Shown in pieces: positions 10,792 through 19,342 of a stretch of DNA of 64,000 bases. Made by a program: the position numbers and the translations under genes. This DNA comes from JAOPZW01 sp963807305 (lineage in GTDB: Bacteria; Actinomycetota; Thermoleophilia; Solirubrobacterales; Solirubrobacteraceae). The stretch covers positions 467,213 to 531,212 of the forward strand of contig CAWEBN010000008.1 in NCBI GenBank assembly GCA_963807305.1, given 5' to 3'. Under the pieces are notes generated by a model, which ran no database searches, was not told where the DNA came from, and was given only the letters and a program-made list of their open reading frames with translations. How positions within the stretch are numbered: the first letter of the stretch is position 1; each line of letters opens with the position of its first letter.

Positions 10792-11966
10792 CAGTCGCCC
10801 CCGCGGGGCGGTGCGATGGCCTGGATGCCCGTGATCTCGCGCCCGACGATGAGCGACTGGATCGAGTCGGTGCCCTCGAAGGTGAAGACCGCCTCCATGT
10901 CGGCATGGTGGCGCGCCACGTGGTGCTCGAGCAGGATCCCGTTGCCGCCGAGGATGTCGCGCGCATCGGCGACGATCGCGCGGGCCTTGGCCGCGTGGTT
11001 CATCTTGGCCAGCGAGGCCATCCCGGGCGTCAGGCGCTCGTCGCCGGCCAGCTCGCTCAGGCGCAGGCACAGCAGCTGCATGGCGGTGATCTCGCCCACC
11101 ATACGGCTGAGCTTGTCCTGCACGAGCTGAAAGGAGGCCAGCGGGTGCCCGAACTGCTCGCGCTCCTTGGCGTAGGCCAGCGCCGCCTCGTAGGCGGCGA
11201 GCGCGACGCCCAGCGCGCGCCACGCGACCGTGTAGCGGGTGAGGGTGAGCACGCGGGCGACATCGCGGAACGAGCGGCAGCCCGGCAGGCGGCTCTCGGC
11301 CGGGACGCGCACGCCGTCGAGGGTGATCTCGGCCTGCCACACCGCGCGCAGCGACGTCTTGCCCGTGATGACCTCGGTGCGGAAGCCTGGCGCGCCCTTC
11401 TCGACCAGGTAGCCGCCGACCTGGCCGTCCTCCCCGCGCGCCCAGATGATGACGACGTCGGCGAACGAGGCGTTGCCGATCCACTTCTTGGCGCCGTCCA
11501 GGACGAACTCGTCGCCGTCGCGCCGCGCGCTCGTCTCCAGCGCGACTGCGTCGGAGCCGTGGGCGGGCTCGGTCAGCCCGAAGGCACCGACGGCCTCGAG
11601 CGCGGCCATGGGCGGCAGCCAGCGCTCGCGCTGCTCCTCGGAGCCGAGCAGGTGGATGGTCTGCATCGCGAGGTTCGAGTGCACGCCGAAGAAGGTCCCG
11701 ATGCTTCCGTCGGCCCGCGCCCACTCCATGCTCACGAGGCCGGCGGCCGTGGCGCTCATCCCCGGACAGCCGTAGCCGTCGATGACGCCGCCGGCCAATC
11801 CGAGCTCGGCGATCTTGGGGACGAGCTCGAACGGGAACTCCGCGCGCTCCCAGTAGTCGTTGATGACGGGGGTCACCTCGCGATCGCAGAACGCGCGCAG
11901 GCGATCGCGGATCGCGCGCTCCTCGTCGGTCAGGCGCTCGTCGAGCAGATAGAAATCGGTGGCCAT
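10791..11966 (-). CDS. Acyl-CoA dehydrogenase (glutaryl-CoA dehydrogenase-like)
   Basis: 391-residue FAD flavoenzyme that would oxidise an acyl-CoA to the enoyl-CoA. The helical N-terminal domain is followed by the signature GLTEPAHGSDA (~140-150), the middle beta domain with KKWIGNA, and the C-terminal helical domain with REQFGHPLASFQLVQ. The likely catalytic base is the Glu of TFEGTDSIQSL near residue 367, the position used by the GCDH/short-branched-chain group. Start at ATG 11966 with 21 nt to the divergent acyl-CoA ligase start, a sensible pairing of activation and oxidation of one substrate. It heads a four-gene operon with the UPF0145 genes. Confidence 0.92.
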   Translation of the reverse strand: MATDFYLLDERLTDEERAIRDRLRAFCDREVTPVINDYWERAEFPFELVPKIAELGLAGGVIDGYGCPGMSATAAGLVSMEWARADGSIGTFFGVHSNLAMQTIHLLGSEEQRERWLPPMAALEAVGAFGLTEPAHGSDAVALETSARRDGDEFVLDGAKKWIGNASFADVVIIWARGEDGQVGGYLVEKGAPGFRTEVITGKTSLRAVWQAEITLDGVRVPAESRLPGCRSFRDVARVLTLTRYTVAWRALGVALAAYEAALAYAKEREQFGHPLASFQLVQDKLSRMVGEITAMQLLCLRLSELAGDERLTPGMASLAKMNHAAKARAIVADARDILGGNGILLEHHVARHHADMEAVFTFEGTDSIQSLIVGREITGIQAIAPPRGGD

Positions 11967-11987
11967 GTCGGGTAAGCAGCCTTCCAC

Positions 11988-13517
11988 ATGATCTTCACGA
12001 GCCCGTATCCGGACGTCGAGATCCCCGCGATCGCGCTGACCGATTTCGTCCTCGAGCACTCCGCCGAGTACGGCGACAAGCCGGCGCTCATCGATGGGAC
12101 GACGGGCCGGACCTACACCCACGCGCAGACCGCCGACGCCGTCGCGACGGCGGCCGGCGCCCTAGCCCGCCGCGGCATCGGGCGCGGCGACGTCGTCGCC
12201 CTCTACGCCCCCAACTCGCCCGAGTACGTGATCGCCTTCCACGCCGTCGCCTCACTCGGCGCCGTGTGCACGACGATCAACCCGATCTACACCGTCGACG
12301 AGCTCGCCTTCCAGCTCGAGCACGCCGGCGCGCGCGGACTGCTCGCCGGCCAGGACGCGCTCGACCGCGCGCGCGAGGCCGCGGGCCGCGCCGGCGTCGA
12401 CGAGGTCGGCGCGATCGACGAGCTGCTCGATGGCGATGCGGGCCCCGTCGCGCCCGACGTGGCCGCCGGCCCCGAGGACCTCGTCGCGCTGCCCTACTCG
12501 AGCGGGACCACCGGTCTGCCGAAGGGCGTGATGCTCACCCATCGCAACCTGGTGGCCAACATCCTGCAGTCGACGGCCCAGCAGCCCGTGACCGCCGACG
12601 ACACGCTCGTCGGCGTCCTGCCGCTCTTCCACATCTACGGCCTGACCGTGGTCATGAACGCCGTCCTGCGCAACGGCGCGACGCTCGTGACCGTGCCGCG
12701 GTTCGACCTCGAGGGCTACCTCGGCCTCGTCCAGGAGCACCGCGCGACGAAGGCCTACCTCGTCCCGCCGATCGTCCTCGCCCTCGCCAAGAGCCCGGTC
12801 GTCGAACGCTACGACCTCTCGAGCCTGACGCTCATCAACTCGGGCGCCGCGCCGCTGAGCGCCGAGGTCCAGAAGGCCGCCGCAGAGCGCATCGGGTGCC
12901 CCGTCGTGCAGGGCTACGGCATGACCGAGTCGAGCCCGGTCACCCACGTCACGCCGCTCGACCCCGCCCGCCACCGGCTCGGCTCGATCGGGCCGCCCGT
13001 GCCCAACACGGAGTGCCGGATCGTCGACGTCGCCTCCGGCGACGAGCTCGGCCCCGGCGAGGAGGGCGAGGTGTGCGTGCGCGGCCCACAGGTGATGCGC
13101 GGCTACCTCGACGATCCCGAGGCCACCGCTGCGACCGTCGACGAGGACGGCTGGCTGCACACGGGCGACGTCGGCCGCGCGGATGAGGACGGCTACGTCG
13201 TCCTCGTCGACCGCGTCAAGGAGCTCATCAAGTGCAACGGCTACCAGGTGGCGCCGGCCGAGCTCGAGGCCGTGCTGGTCGCGCACCCGGCCGTCGCCGA
13301 GGCGGCGGTGGTGGGACGGCCCGACGAGGACGCGGGCGAGGTGCCCAAGGCGTTCGTGGCGCTCGCCGGCGACGCCACCGCGGAGGAGATCATGGTCTTC
13401 GTCGCCGAGCGCGTGGCGCCCTACAAGAAGCTGCGCGCGCTCGAGGTCGTCGACGAGATCCCGAAGTCGCCGTCGGGGAAGATCCTGCGCCGCGTGCTCA
13501 ACGAGCGCGAGTCGTAG
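11988..13517 (+). CDS. AMP-dependent acyl-CoA synthetase (4-coumarate:CoA ligase-like)
   Basis: 509-residue ANL-superfamily ligase that adenylates a carboxylic acid and transfers it to CoA. The adenylate signature YSSGTTGLPKGVMLTH lies near residues 169-184, the A5 motif GYGMTESSP near 306, the A7/A8 region GWLHTGDVGRADEDGYVVL near 387, and the catalytic lysine region KSPSGKILRR at the C-terminus, all intact. The length and the FHIYGLTVVMNAVL segment fit the 4CL/medium-chain group; the actual acid is not decidable. It is divergent from the acyl-CoA dehydrogenase and without a visible Shine-Dalgarno, so probably leaderless or nearly so. Confidence 0.93.
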   Translation: MIFTSPYPDVEIPAIALTDFVLEHSAEYGDKPALIDGTTGRTYTHAQTADAVATAAGALARRGIGRGDVVALYAPNSPEYVIAFHAVASLGAVCTTINPIYTVDELAFQLEHAGARGLLAGQDALDRAREAAGRAGVDEVGAIDELLDGDAGPVAPDVAAGPEDLVALPYSSGTTGLPKGVMLTHRNLVANILQSTAQQPVTADDTLVGVLPLFHIYGLTVVMNAVLRNGATLVTVPRFDLEGYLGLVQEHRATKAYLVPPIVLALAKSPVVERYDLSSLTLINSGAAPLSAEVQKAAAERIGCPVVQGYGMTESSPVTHVTPLDPARHRLGSIGPPVPNTECRIVDVASGDELGPGEEGEVCVRGPQVMRGYLDDPEATAATVDEDGWLHTGDVGRADEDGYVVLVDRVKELIKCNGYQVAPAELEAVLVAHPAVAEAAVVGRPDEDAGEVPKAFVALAGDATAEEIMVFVAERVAPYKKLRALEVVDEIPKSPSGKILRRVLNERES

Positions 13518-13520
13518 GAT
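13515..13520 (+). promoter_or_regulatory. Candidate -10 (TAGGAT) overlapping the ligase stop codon
   Basis: TAGGAT at -14 to -9 from ATG 13529; its TAG is the stop codon of the preceding gene. Leaderless-type geometry, no ribosome site. Confidence 0.45.
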
Positions 13521-13528
13521 CCGCCGCC

Positions 13529-13987
13529 ATGCCCTGGCAGGTCTATCTCTCCGGCGAGATCCACACCGACTGGCGCGAGCGCATCCTCGACGGCGCCGGC
13601 GCAGCCGGGCTCGACGTGGTCTTCACCGGCCCGGTCACCGACCATGGCGCCAGCGACGACTGCGGCGCGGCCATCCTCGGCGCCCAGCGCGAGAAGTTCT
13701 GGCACGACCACCTGGGCGCGGGCGTCAACGCGATCCGCACGCGCACGCTGCTCGAGCGCGCCGATGTGGTCGTCGTGCGCTTCGGCGAGCAGTACCGCCA
13801 GTGGAACGCGGCCTTCGACGCCGGCTACGCGGCCGCCCTGGGCAAGGCGCTGGTGACGCTGCACCCGCCCGAGCACGACCACGCGCTGAAGGAGGTCGAC
13901 CGCGCAGCGCTGGCCGTGGCGCGCGAGCCCGAGCAGGTCGTCGAGATCCTGCGCTACGTGGTCGAGGGGACGCTGGTCGCGAGCTAG
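13529..13987 (+). CDS. ytoQ: YtoQ family protein (nucleoside 2-deoxyribosyltransferase-like)
   Basis: 152 residues beginning WQVYLSGEIHTDWR, the hallmark of YtoQ. These proteins share the nucleoside 2-deoxyribosyltransferase fold. Also visible are FTGPVTDHGASDDCG and ADVVVVRFGEQYRQWNAAFD, where acidic residues line the presumed pocket. A role in nucleotide or base salvage is inferred from the fold; no activity is established to my knowledge. Its TAG stop overlaps the convergent DUF3618 gene stop in a CTAG palindrome (13984-13987). Confidence 0.85.
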   Translation: MPWQVYLSGEIHTDWRERILDGAGAAGLDVVFTGPVTDHGASDDCGAAILGAQREKFWHDHLGAGVNAIRTRTLLERADVVVVRFGEQYRQWNAAFDAGYAAALGKALVTLHPPEHDHALKEVDRAALAVAREPEQVVEILRYVVEGTLVAS

Positions 13988-14232
13988 GCGCGGCGCCGGC
14001 CGACCCGGCGGCCGATCAGGAAGCCGACGACGAGCGCGCCGCCGACGGCGAGCGGGGCCGGGTTCTGGCGCGCGCCGGTCGCCAGCTCCCGGGCTCCGTC
14101 CTCGCGTACCTGGGCCTCGACATCGGCCTTCTGCGCGAGCTGCGCGACCGTCTTGCCGAGCTCGCGGCGGATCTCCTCGATCTCGCGGCGCAGCTGCTCG
14201 GGGTCTGGCTGCTGGTTGGGGGGCGTGCTCAT
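13984..14232 (-). CDS. DUF3618-type small membrane-anchored protein
   Basis: 82 residues: a Q/E-rich amphipathic coiled-coil with the DUF3618 pattern EQLRREIEEIRRELGKTVAQLA (shown here only in part as LRREIEEIRRELGKT), then a glycine/alanine-rich membrane helix (ALVVGFLIG) and a basic tail. Start ATG 14232 is well supported by AAGGAGG 7 nt upstream, one of the few strong ribosome sites in the window. Such proteins usually sit with phage-shock or stress membrane genes; no such partner is present here. Confidence 0.8.
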   Translation of the reverse strand: MSTPPNQQPDPEQLRREIEEIRRELGKTVAQLAQKADVEAQVREDGARELATGARQNPAPLAVGGALVVGFLIGRRVGRRRA

Positions 14233-14430
14233 GGCCTGGCCTCCTTGGCGCGCTGCTTTTGCGTCCCGCGGGGGCCGAGGATACCGCCCGCGCCCGCGAA
14301 TCAGTCGACGGCCGCCGGCGCCTGCGAACGGATCCACTCGCGCAGCGGAGTGTCCGCCCTTGCAGTCACCCAACACAGATGCAACGTCGCGCGAAGGCGG
14401 GCTTAGGGCGCGCGCGCCAAGCTCCGCGGC
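14233..14430. other. Intergenic, no gene seen
   Basis: Carries the ribosome site of the DUF3618 gene at its left end. No RNA gene, repeat or strong hairpin was recognised in the rest. Confidence 0.4.
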
Positions 14431-14613
14431 GTGCCGCGCGACCCGTCTACCGTCCTGGCGGTGGCGGCCGTGGCGCTGCCGGGCTGCGCCGACGGGCAGG
14501 CAGCGGACCAGGACCCACCCGCAACGGTCGCTGCAGGCGTTCGCGCCGAGGCGCTCGCCGGCGTGGCCCGGCGGATGTACAGCTCCGCGCTCAGCGGATG
14601 GAGCGCTTGCTGA
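14431..14613 (+). CDS. Possible small lipoprotein
   Basis: A 60-codon frame from GTG 14431: a short hydrophobic signal (VLAVAAVALPGC, lipobox-like LPGC) followed by an alanine-rich acidic stretch and a terminal Cys. A CAAGCT hexamer lies at -13 to -8, matching the leaderless-type promoters elsewhere. It overlaps the 3' end of the convergent sugar-binding gene by 23 nt. No family is recognised; it may be spurious. Confidence 0.35.
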   Translation: MPRDPSTVLAVAAVALPGCADGQAADQDPPATVAAGVRAEALAGVARRMYSSALSGWSAC

Positions 14614-15610
14614 GCTCGATCGCCTTGCCGGCGTCGCGCGCGGTCACGAAGTTCGGGCCGGTGGGCAGGACGTCGCCCTGGGCCGGGAACAGGCCGTAGC
14701 GCGCCCGCTCGGTGAGCAGCACGATCGGCAGGTAGCCCTGTAGATAGGCCTGTTGGTCGACCGCGAAGAGCAGTTGGTGAGCGCGGACGGCGCGCAGGAC
14801 GTCGGGGCCGAGATCGAACGTCGCGATCTTCGGAGCGTGCGTGCCGCCGAGCTGCCGGGCGCCTTTGACCGCCTCGATGCCGCTGGTGGCGTTGAGGGCG
14901 ATGATGCCGTCGATACGTCCGCTGCGCACGGCGTCGGCGATCTTGCGCGGCGTCGCCGGGCTCTGGTCGTCCACGCCGAGCACCTGCGAGCGCCCGCCGA
15001 CGGCGCGCATGGCGCGAGCCAGGCCGCGGCAGCGTGCGTCGAGGCCCTGGTTGCCGATCTGCTGGTTGACGCACAGCACGCGCCGCGCGCCGGCGGCGGC
15101 CAGCCGCTTCCCGGACTCGAAGCCGGCGCGCTCCTCCGGCTGGCCGACGTGCGCGAGGACCCCGAGACGGCGGTAGACGTCGCTGCCCGAGTTGATCGAG
15201 ACCACCGGGATGCCGGCCTTGACGGCGCGGCGGATCGCGGGCGCCAGGCCGGGCTCGGGGATCGACACGACGAGCCCGTCCGGGTGACTCGCGACGGCCT
15301 GATCGATCAGGGCCTCCATGCGCGCCAGGCTGTAGACGTCGGGCGCCCGGTAGTTGACGACGACGTCCATCTGGCGCGCGGCGGCTTCGACGCCGTTGCG
15401 CACGATGGCCCAGAACGGGCTCGAGGCCTGCCCGTGCGTGACGACGGCGATGCGCACGCCCCCGCTGGGGCGCGGGGACGTCCGCGGCACCTCTCCCGAT
15501 TGGCTGGGCGTGACCACGACAGTGCGCTCGCGCACGTGCGTCGTCCCGCCGCAGCCGGCCGGCAGCGCCACGAGCAGCGCCAGCGCGGCGATCGCCCCGG
15601 CGCGTCTCAC
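14591..15610 (-). CDS. Periplasmic sugar-binding lipoprotein (RbsB/LacI-type fold)
   Basis: About 339 residues: signal peptide with lipobox-like PAGC (~residue 20), a short linker, then a type I periplasmic binding domain. It begins GVRIAVVTHGQASSPFWAIV and continues with the family landmarks DGLVVSIPEP, GIPVVSINSG, GIIALNATSG and a closing hinge. These proteins bind ribose, galactose or autoinducer-2-like ligands for ABC import or for signalling. No ABC transporter genes are adjacent. Instead the start (GTG 15610) overlaps the stop of a sensor kinase by 4 nt, so it may present ligand to that kinase. That role is inference. Confidence 0.85.
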   Translation of the reverse strand: MRRAGAIAALALLVALPAGCGGTTHVRERTVVVTPSQSGEVPRTSPRPSGGVRIAVVTHGQASSPFWAIVRNGVEAAARQMDVVVNYRAPDVYSLARMEALIDQAVASHPDGLVVSIPEPGLAPAIRRAVKAGIPVVSINSGSDVYRRLGVLAHVGQPEERAGFESGKRLAAAGARRVLCVNQQIGNQGLDARCRGLARAMRAVGGRSQVLGVDDQSPATPRKIADAVRSGRIDGIIALNATSGIEAVKGARQLGGTHAPKIATFDLGPDVLRAVRAHQLLFAVDQQAYLQGYLPIVLLTERARYGLFPAQGDVLPTGPNFVTARDAGKAIELSKRSIR

Positions 15611-17139
15611 GGGTGCCCCGCCGGCGAGGGGATCGTCGCCTCCAGGCGCGTGCCGGCGCCCGGGGGGCTGTCGATGGCCAGGACGCCGTCGACGACCGCG
15701 AGGCGGTCCTGCAGCCCGCGCAGCCCGCTGCCGGCGTCGGGGTCGGCACCGCCGACGCCGTCGTCGGCGACGACCACGACGATGCCCCCGTTGCCGTCGC
15801 CGCGCAGCTCGACGCGCGCTCCCGCCGCATCCGCGTAGCGCGCCACGTTGGTCAACGCCTCGGCCACGACGAAGTAGGCGGCCGCCTCGACCGCCGGCGC
15901 CAGGCGGCCGTCGATCGCGCTCTCCACCGCGACCGGGACCGGCGAGCGGTCGGCCAGCGAGGCGATTGCGGGATCGAGGCCGCTGCGGGTGAGGATCGCC
16001 GGATGGATGCCGCGGGCGAGCTCGCGCAGCTCGCTCAGCGCGGCCTCGAGCCTCACCCCGAGCCCGTCGACGAGCGGTCCGGCCTCGGGATCGGAGATCG
16101 AGGCGCGCAGGACGCGCAGCTCGAGCGCGAGGGCCAGCAGCTGCTGCTGGGCGCCGTCGTGGAGGTCGCGCTCGATGCGCCGCCGGGCCTCGTCGGCGGC
16201 CTCGACGATCCGCACGCGCGACACGCGCAGGTCCTCGACGCGCGCGCGCAGGTCGGCCTTCAGGCGCTCGTTGTCGATGGCCAGCGAGGCCGCCGCCGCG
16301 GCGGCCTCGACGAGCTCGGGGCTCGTGTCCAGCGCGGCGTCGTGGACGATCGCCGCCACCGGGCGCCCGTCCTGCTCGACCGCGGTCCACGCGCGGCCCG
16401 ATCCGGGCTCGGGCAGCGCGACGGGATGGCCGGCCTCGTCGACGAACGCCTCGCGATCGGGCAGCCAGTACGCGATCGCCACCGAGCGGTCGCCGAGGCT
16501 CTCGGCCAGCAGCTCGCGCACCGGTCCGCTCGCCGCGGCGCGGGGCGACAGCAGCGCGCGCCCGATCGTGCACAGCACCGTGTACAGCGCGTCGAGCGTC
16601 GCTATCGCCAGCACCGCCGCCGCCGGGACCAGCGCGAGCAGGACGAGGCCGAGGGCCGGGTCGAGCCGCCATGGGCCGAGGTAGTCGATCGTGCCCAGGC
16701 CGCCCACGCCCTGCACGCCGAGGCTGAGGATCTCGGCGAGCAGGGCGAGCGGGACGATCGCGACGATGCACAGCCCGGCGATCAGCAGCGGCTTGGTGGC
16801 CAGCAGCGCGACCATCCGCCACAGCGCGCGGTCGGAGAGGATGTCGAGCGAGCGCCGCCACGGGCTGCCCGCCGTCGCGACGCCCGCGGGCACCGGCGGG
16901 ATGTGGGTGCCCAGGAAGCTGTTGGCCGCGCGCCGATCCAGTCGCACGAGCCGCCGGCAGGCGGCGGCGGCGCCCAGCAGCAGCGGCAGTCCGATCCAGG
17001 CGACGCTCAGCGCGGCGCCGATGACGAGCGCGAGGACGGCGAGCGCTCCGAGGATCGCGATCGGCACGTTGATGACGAGGTAGGTCGCGGCATGCGACGC
17101 GCGCTGGAGGCGGCGGTCGAGGTCGAGCGCCGCGATCAC
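15607..17139 (-). CDS. NarL-group sensor histidine kinase
   Basis: 510-residue membrane kinase. Residues 1-200 hold about four to six hydrophobic helices. A GAF-like or signal-transfer region follows, then the HisKA_3 dimerisation box RRRIERDLHDGAQQQ with phospho-acceptor His near residue 325. The HATPase domain has its N box at EALTNVARYA (~430) and the G boxes DDGVGGADPDAGSGLRG (~460). No response regulator gene lies beside it, which is unusual for this family. Starts at GTG 17139 inside the stop of the DUF4097 gene (GTGA) and hands over to a sugar-binding lipoprotein the same way. Confidence 0.92.
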   Translation of the reverse strand: MIAALDLDRRLQRASHAATYLVINVPIAILGALAVLALVIGAALSVAWIGLPLLLGAAAACRRLVRLDRRAANSFLGTHIPPVPAGVATAGSPWRRSLDILSDRALWRMVALLATKPLLIAGLCIVAIVPLALLAEILSLGVQGVGGLGTIDYLGPWRLDPALGLVLLALVPAAAVLAIATLDALYTVLCTIGRALLSPRAAASGPVRELLAESLGDRSVAIAYWLPDREAFVDEAGHPVALPEPGSGRAWTAVEQDGRPVAAIVHDAALDTSPELVEAAAAAASLAIDNERLKADLRARVEDLRVSRVRIVEAADEARRRIERDLHDGAQQQLLALALELRVLRASISDPEAGPLVDGLGVRLEAALSELRELARGIHPAILTRSGLDPAIASLADRSPVPVAVESAIDGRLAPAVEAAAYFVVAEALTNVARYADAAGARVELRGDGNGGIVVVVADDGVGGADPDAGSGLRGLQDRLAVVDGVLAIDSPPGAGTRLEATIPSPAGHP

Positions 17140-17870
17140 GGACGCCCCTCCACGGAGACGCTCCCGGAGCTGCTCAGCGCCTGGATGGCGAAGGGCGCGT
17201 CGGCCACCGCGTCGAGGCCGCGGACGGTCTCGCTCCCCGATGCGCTCTCGGCCTCGACCTGGTAGCGGCCCGGCGGAACCGTCACGTGCACCGAGCCCTC
17301 GTTGGAGCGCACGGCGAGCTGCTGGGGCGCGCACGCCGTATCGGCGGCGATGTCGCCGCTCTCCGCCCGCGCCTCGAGCGAGAACCCGCAGAAGCCCGCG
17401 ACGTCGATGTCGCCGCTGCGCGTCGTCACCCGCGCCGATCCGCGATAGGCGCGGAAGGTCACCTTCCCGCCCGTGGTGCGCACGGTCACCGGGACGTTGT
17501 CGGGCACCACCACGCGGTAGCTGACCGAGCACGCGCGGGGTACCGCGTTGGGGCAGCGCGAGCGCAGGCGCAGCTCCCCGCCATCCACCGTCCGCTGCAC
17601 CGCGGCGTCGTGACCGAAGGCGTAGCGATCGGTGCGCTGCACCCCGAGCAGCGCACGCTGTCCCCCGCCGGTGATCATCACGTCGCCGTCGTCGACGTCC
17701 AGCGACACCCCGTTCAGCGATCCGCGCACGTCGAACGACACGACCCGCTCATGGCTCGAGGCGACGCTCGCGATCGCCAGCGCCGCCACCGCGCCGCCGA
17801 TGACCAGGGCCGAGGCCATCACCACGATGCCCCAGCGGGAGATCCGCGTGGCGGTGGCCGGACCAGGCAT
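17136..17870 (-). CDS. Membrane-anchored DUF4097 beta-repeat protein
   Basis: 244 residues: one N-terminal transmembrane helix (~residues 14-37), then an extracytoplasmic domain of short repeated strands. The motif VTTRSGDIDV / AESGDIAAD / SNEGSVHV / SSSGSVSVEG is the DUF4097 ('putative adhesin') pattern. Two Cys pairs are present. In other bacteria such proteins accompany two-component or anti-sigma systems and are thought to sense the envelope. Here it is first in an operon with a sensor kinase and sugar-binding lipoprotein, consistent with an envelope-sensing module (inference). It has a leaderless-type promoter. Confidence 0.8.
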   Translation of the reverse strand: MPGPATATRISRWGIVVMASALVIGGAVAALAIASVASSHERVVSFDVRGSLNGVSLDVDDGDVMITGGGQRALLGVQRTDRYAFGHDAAVQRTVDGGELRLRSRCPNAVPRACSVSYRVVVPDNVPVTVRTTGGKVTFRAYRGSARVTTRSGDIDVAGFCGFSLEARAESGDIAADTACAPQQLAVRSNEGSVHVTVPPGRYQVEAESASGSETVRGLDAVADAPFAIQALSSSGSVSVEGRP

Positions 17871-17876
17871 GTCGGC

Positions 17877-17882
17877 ACTCTA
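17877..17882 (-). promoter_or_regulatory. Candidate -10 (TAGAGT on minus strand) for the DUF4097 operon
   Basis: TAGAGT at -12 to -7 from ATG 17870; divergent from the promoter at 17897. Confidence 0.45.
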
Positions 17883-17896
17883 GTCGCGCTTCGGCG

Positions 17897-17902
17897 TAGA
17901 TT
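17897..17902 (+). promoter_or_regulatory. Candidate -10 (TAGATT) for the PRC-barrel gene
   Basis: TAGATT at -13 to -8 from ATG 17910, no ribosome site. Only 14 nt separate it from the divergent -10. Confidence 0.5.
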
Positions 17903-17909
17903 CCCCGCC

Positions 17910-18275
17910 ATGAGCGGGACAGACGATCTGGGCGCCCCGATCTCCTACCTCGCGCTCGCGGAGGGCACCGCGGTGCGCTCCGCCGACGGAGAGGAGGTGG
18001 GCGAGGTCGCCCACGTGCTCGCCGACGACGACACCGACATCTTCGACGGCATCGTCATCTCGCACGGCCCGGGGCGCCACACCTTCGCCGACGCCGAGCA
18101 GGTCGCGGAGATCCACGAGCGCGCGGTGATGCTGACGCTCACGGCGGCCGAGGCCGACGCGCTGCCCGAGCCCAGCGAGAACCCGGCGGTCATGGAGGAC
18201 GATCCCTCCGAACACGAGGGTCGTCTGGGTCACAAGCTGCGCCGCGCCTGGGACCTGATCTCGGGCAACTACTGA
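17910..18275 (+). CDS. PRC-barrel domain protein
   Basis: 121 residues with a PRC-barrel-like N-terminal half (SYLALAEGTAVRSADGEEVG ... IFDGIVISHG ... FADAEQVAEIHERAVML) and a charged, proline-containing tail. PRC barrels occur in photosynthetic reaction-centre H subunits and in RNA-processing and stress proteins. Here only the fold can be suggested. Monocistronic from a leaderless-type promoter; the downstream dehydrogenase has its own start signals. Confidence 0.7.
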   Translation: MSGTDDLGAPISYLALAEGTAVRSADGEEVGEVAHVLADDDTDIFDGIVISHGPGRHTFADAEQVAEIHERAVMLTLTAAEADALPEPSENPAVMEDDPSEHEGRLGHKLRRAWDLISGNY

Positions 18276-18292
18276 CCACGCCCCGCGCGTGA

Positions 18293-18298
18293 GAAGCT
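18293..18298 (+). promoter_or_regulatory. Weak candidate -10 (GAAGCT) for the dehydrogenase
   Basis: GAAGCT at -13 to -8 from ATG 18306; a variant of the TAnnnT hexamer used at other leaderless-type starts. Confidence 0.3.
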
Positions 18299-18305
18299 GC
18301 CGACG

Positions 18306-19340
18306 ATGAAGGCGATCGTTTGGCACGGCCCAGGGCGGATGGCGATCGAGGAGCGCCCCGAGCCGCGAGATCCCGGCGCCGGCGAGCTCGTCGTGCGCCC
18401 CGAGGCCGTCGGCATCTGCGGCTCGGAGATCGAGGGCTACCTGGGCCACATGGGCAACCGCACGCCCCCGCTCGTGATGGGCCACGAGTTCGCGGGCGTG
18501 GTCGTCGCCGCCGGCGCCGGGGCCGGCGCGTGGGACGGCGCGCGCGTGACGGTGAACCCGCTCGCCGGGTGCGGAAGCTGCCGGCTGTGCGCCGCCGGCC
18601 AGGAGAACCTGTGCCCGCGGCGCACCCTGATCGGCGTCCACCACGACGGCGCCTTCGCCGACCTCGTCACCGCACCGGCGGCCAATGTGCGCGCGCTGCC
18701 AGACGACGTCACGGCGCGCGCCGGAGCGCTCGTCGAGCCGCTGGCCAACGGCGTCCACGCCGTGCGCCTCGGGCTCGCCGGCGACCCGGTCGGCCGAGCG
18801 GTGGTGATCGGCGCCGGGACGATCGGCCTGATGGCCCTCCAGGCCGCGCTGCTGTCGGACATCGAACACGTCAGCGTCCTCGAGCCGCAGACGCAGCGGC
18901 GTCAGCGCGCGCTCGCGCTGGGCGCGCACGAGGCCTTCGCCGACCGCGACGAGGCGCTCGGCGCCGTGCGGGACGCGACCGAGGGGCTCGGTGCCGACCT
19001 GGTCCTCGACGCCGTGGGCGCGCAGGCGACGCGGGCGATGGCGCTCGAGCTCCTGCGCCCCGGCGCGCTGGCGGTGTACATCGGCCTCGCCGCCGACGAC
19101 ACCACGCTGGGCTTCCACGGGGTCGTGCGCGGCCAGCTCGGGCTGCGCGGCTCCTACGCCTACACCATGGCCGACTTCGAGCAGGCGCTCGCGTGGCTGG
19201 CCGCCGGCCGCGCGTCCGTGGGCGAGCTGCCCCCGGTGCAGCCACTCGAGGATGGGCCCGACGCGTTCGCGCGCCTCGCGCAGGGACCGCCGCCCGCGAC
19301 GGTCAAGGTCTTCCTCGCCGGCGCCGGACGGGACGCCTGA
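18306..19340 (+). CDS. Zinc-dependent alcohol/polyol dehydrogenase (MDR superfamily)
   Basis: 344 residues. Catalytic zinc ligands are the Cys of GICGSE (~residue 39) and the His-Glu of GHEFAGVV (~61-62). The structural zinc site is the four-cysteine CGSCRLCAAGQENLC (~91-105). The Rossmann motif VIGAGTIGLMAL follows at ~163. The pattern fits the threonine/sorbitol dehydrogenase group, NAD(P)-dependent oxidation of a secondary alcohol; substrate unknown. The SDR gene starts 2 nt after its stop, so the pair probably acts on related polyols or keto-sugars. Confidence 0.92.
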   Translation: MKAIVWHGPGRMAIEERPEPRDPGAGELVVRPEAVGICGSEIEGYLGHMGNRTPPLVMGHEFAGVVVAAGAGAGAWDGARVTVNPLAGCGSCRLCAAGQENLCPRRTLIGVHHDGAFADLVTAPAANVRALPDDVTARAGALVEPLANGVHAVRLGLAGDPVGRAVVIGAGTIGLMALQAALLSDIEHVSVLEPQTQRRQRALALGAHEAFADRDEALGAVRDATEGLGADLVLDAVGAQATRAMALELLRPGALAVYIGLAADDTTLGFHGVVRGQLGLRGSYAYTMADFEQALAWLAAGRASVGELPPVQPLEDGPDAFARLAQGPPPATVKVFLAGAGRDA

Positions 19341-19342
19341 GC

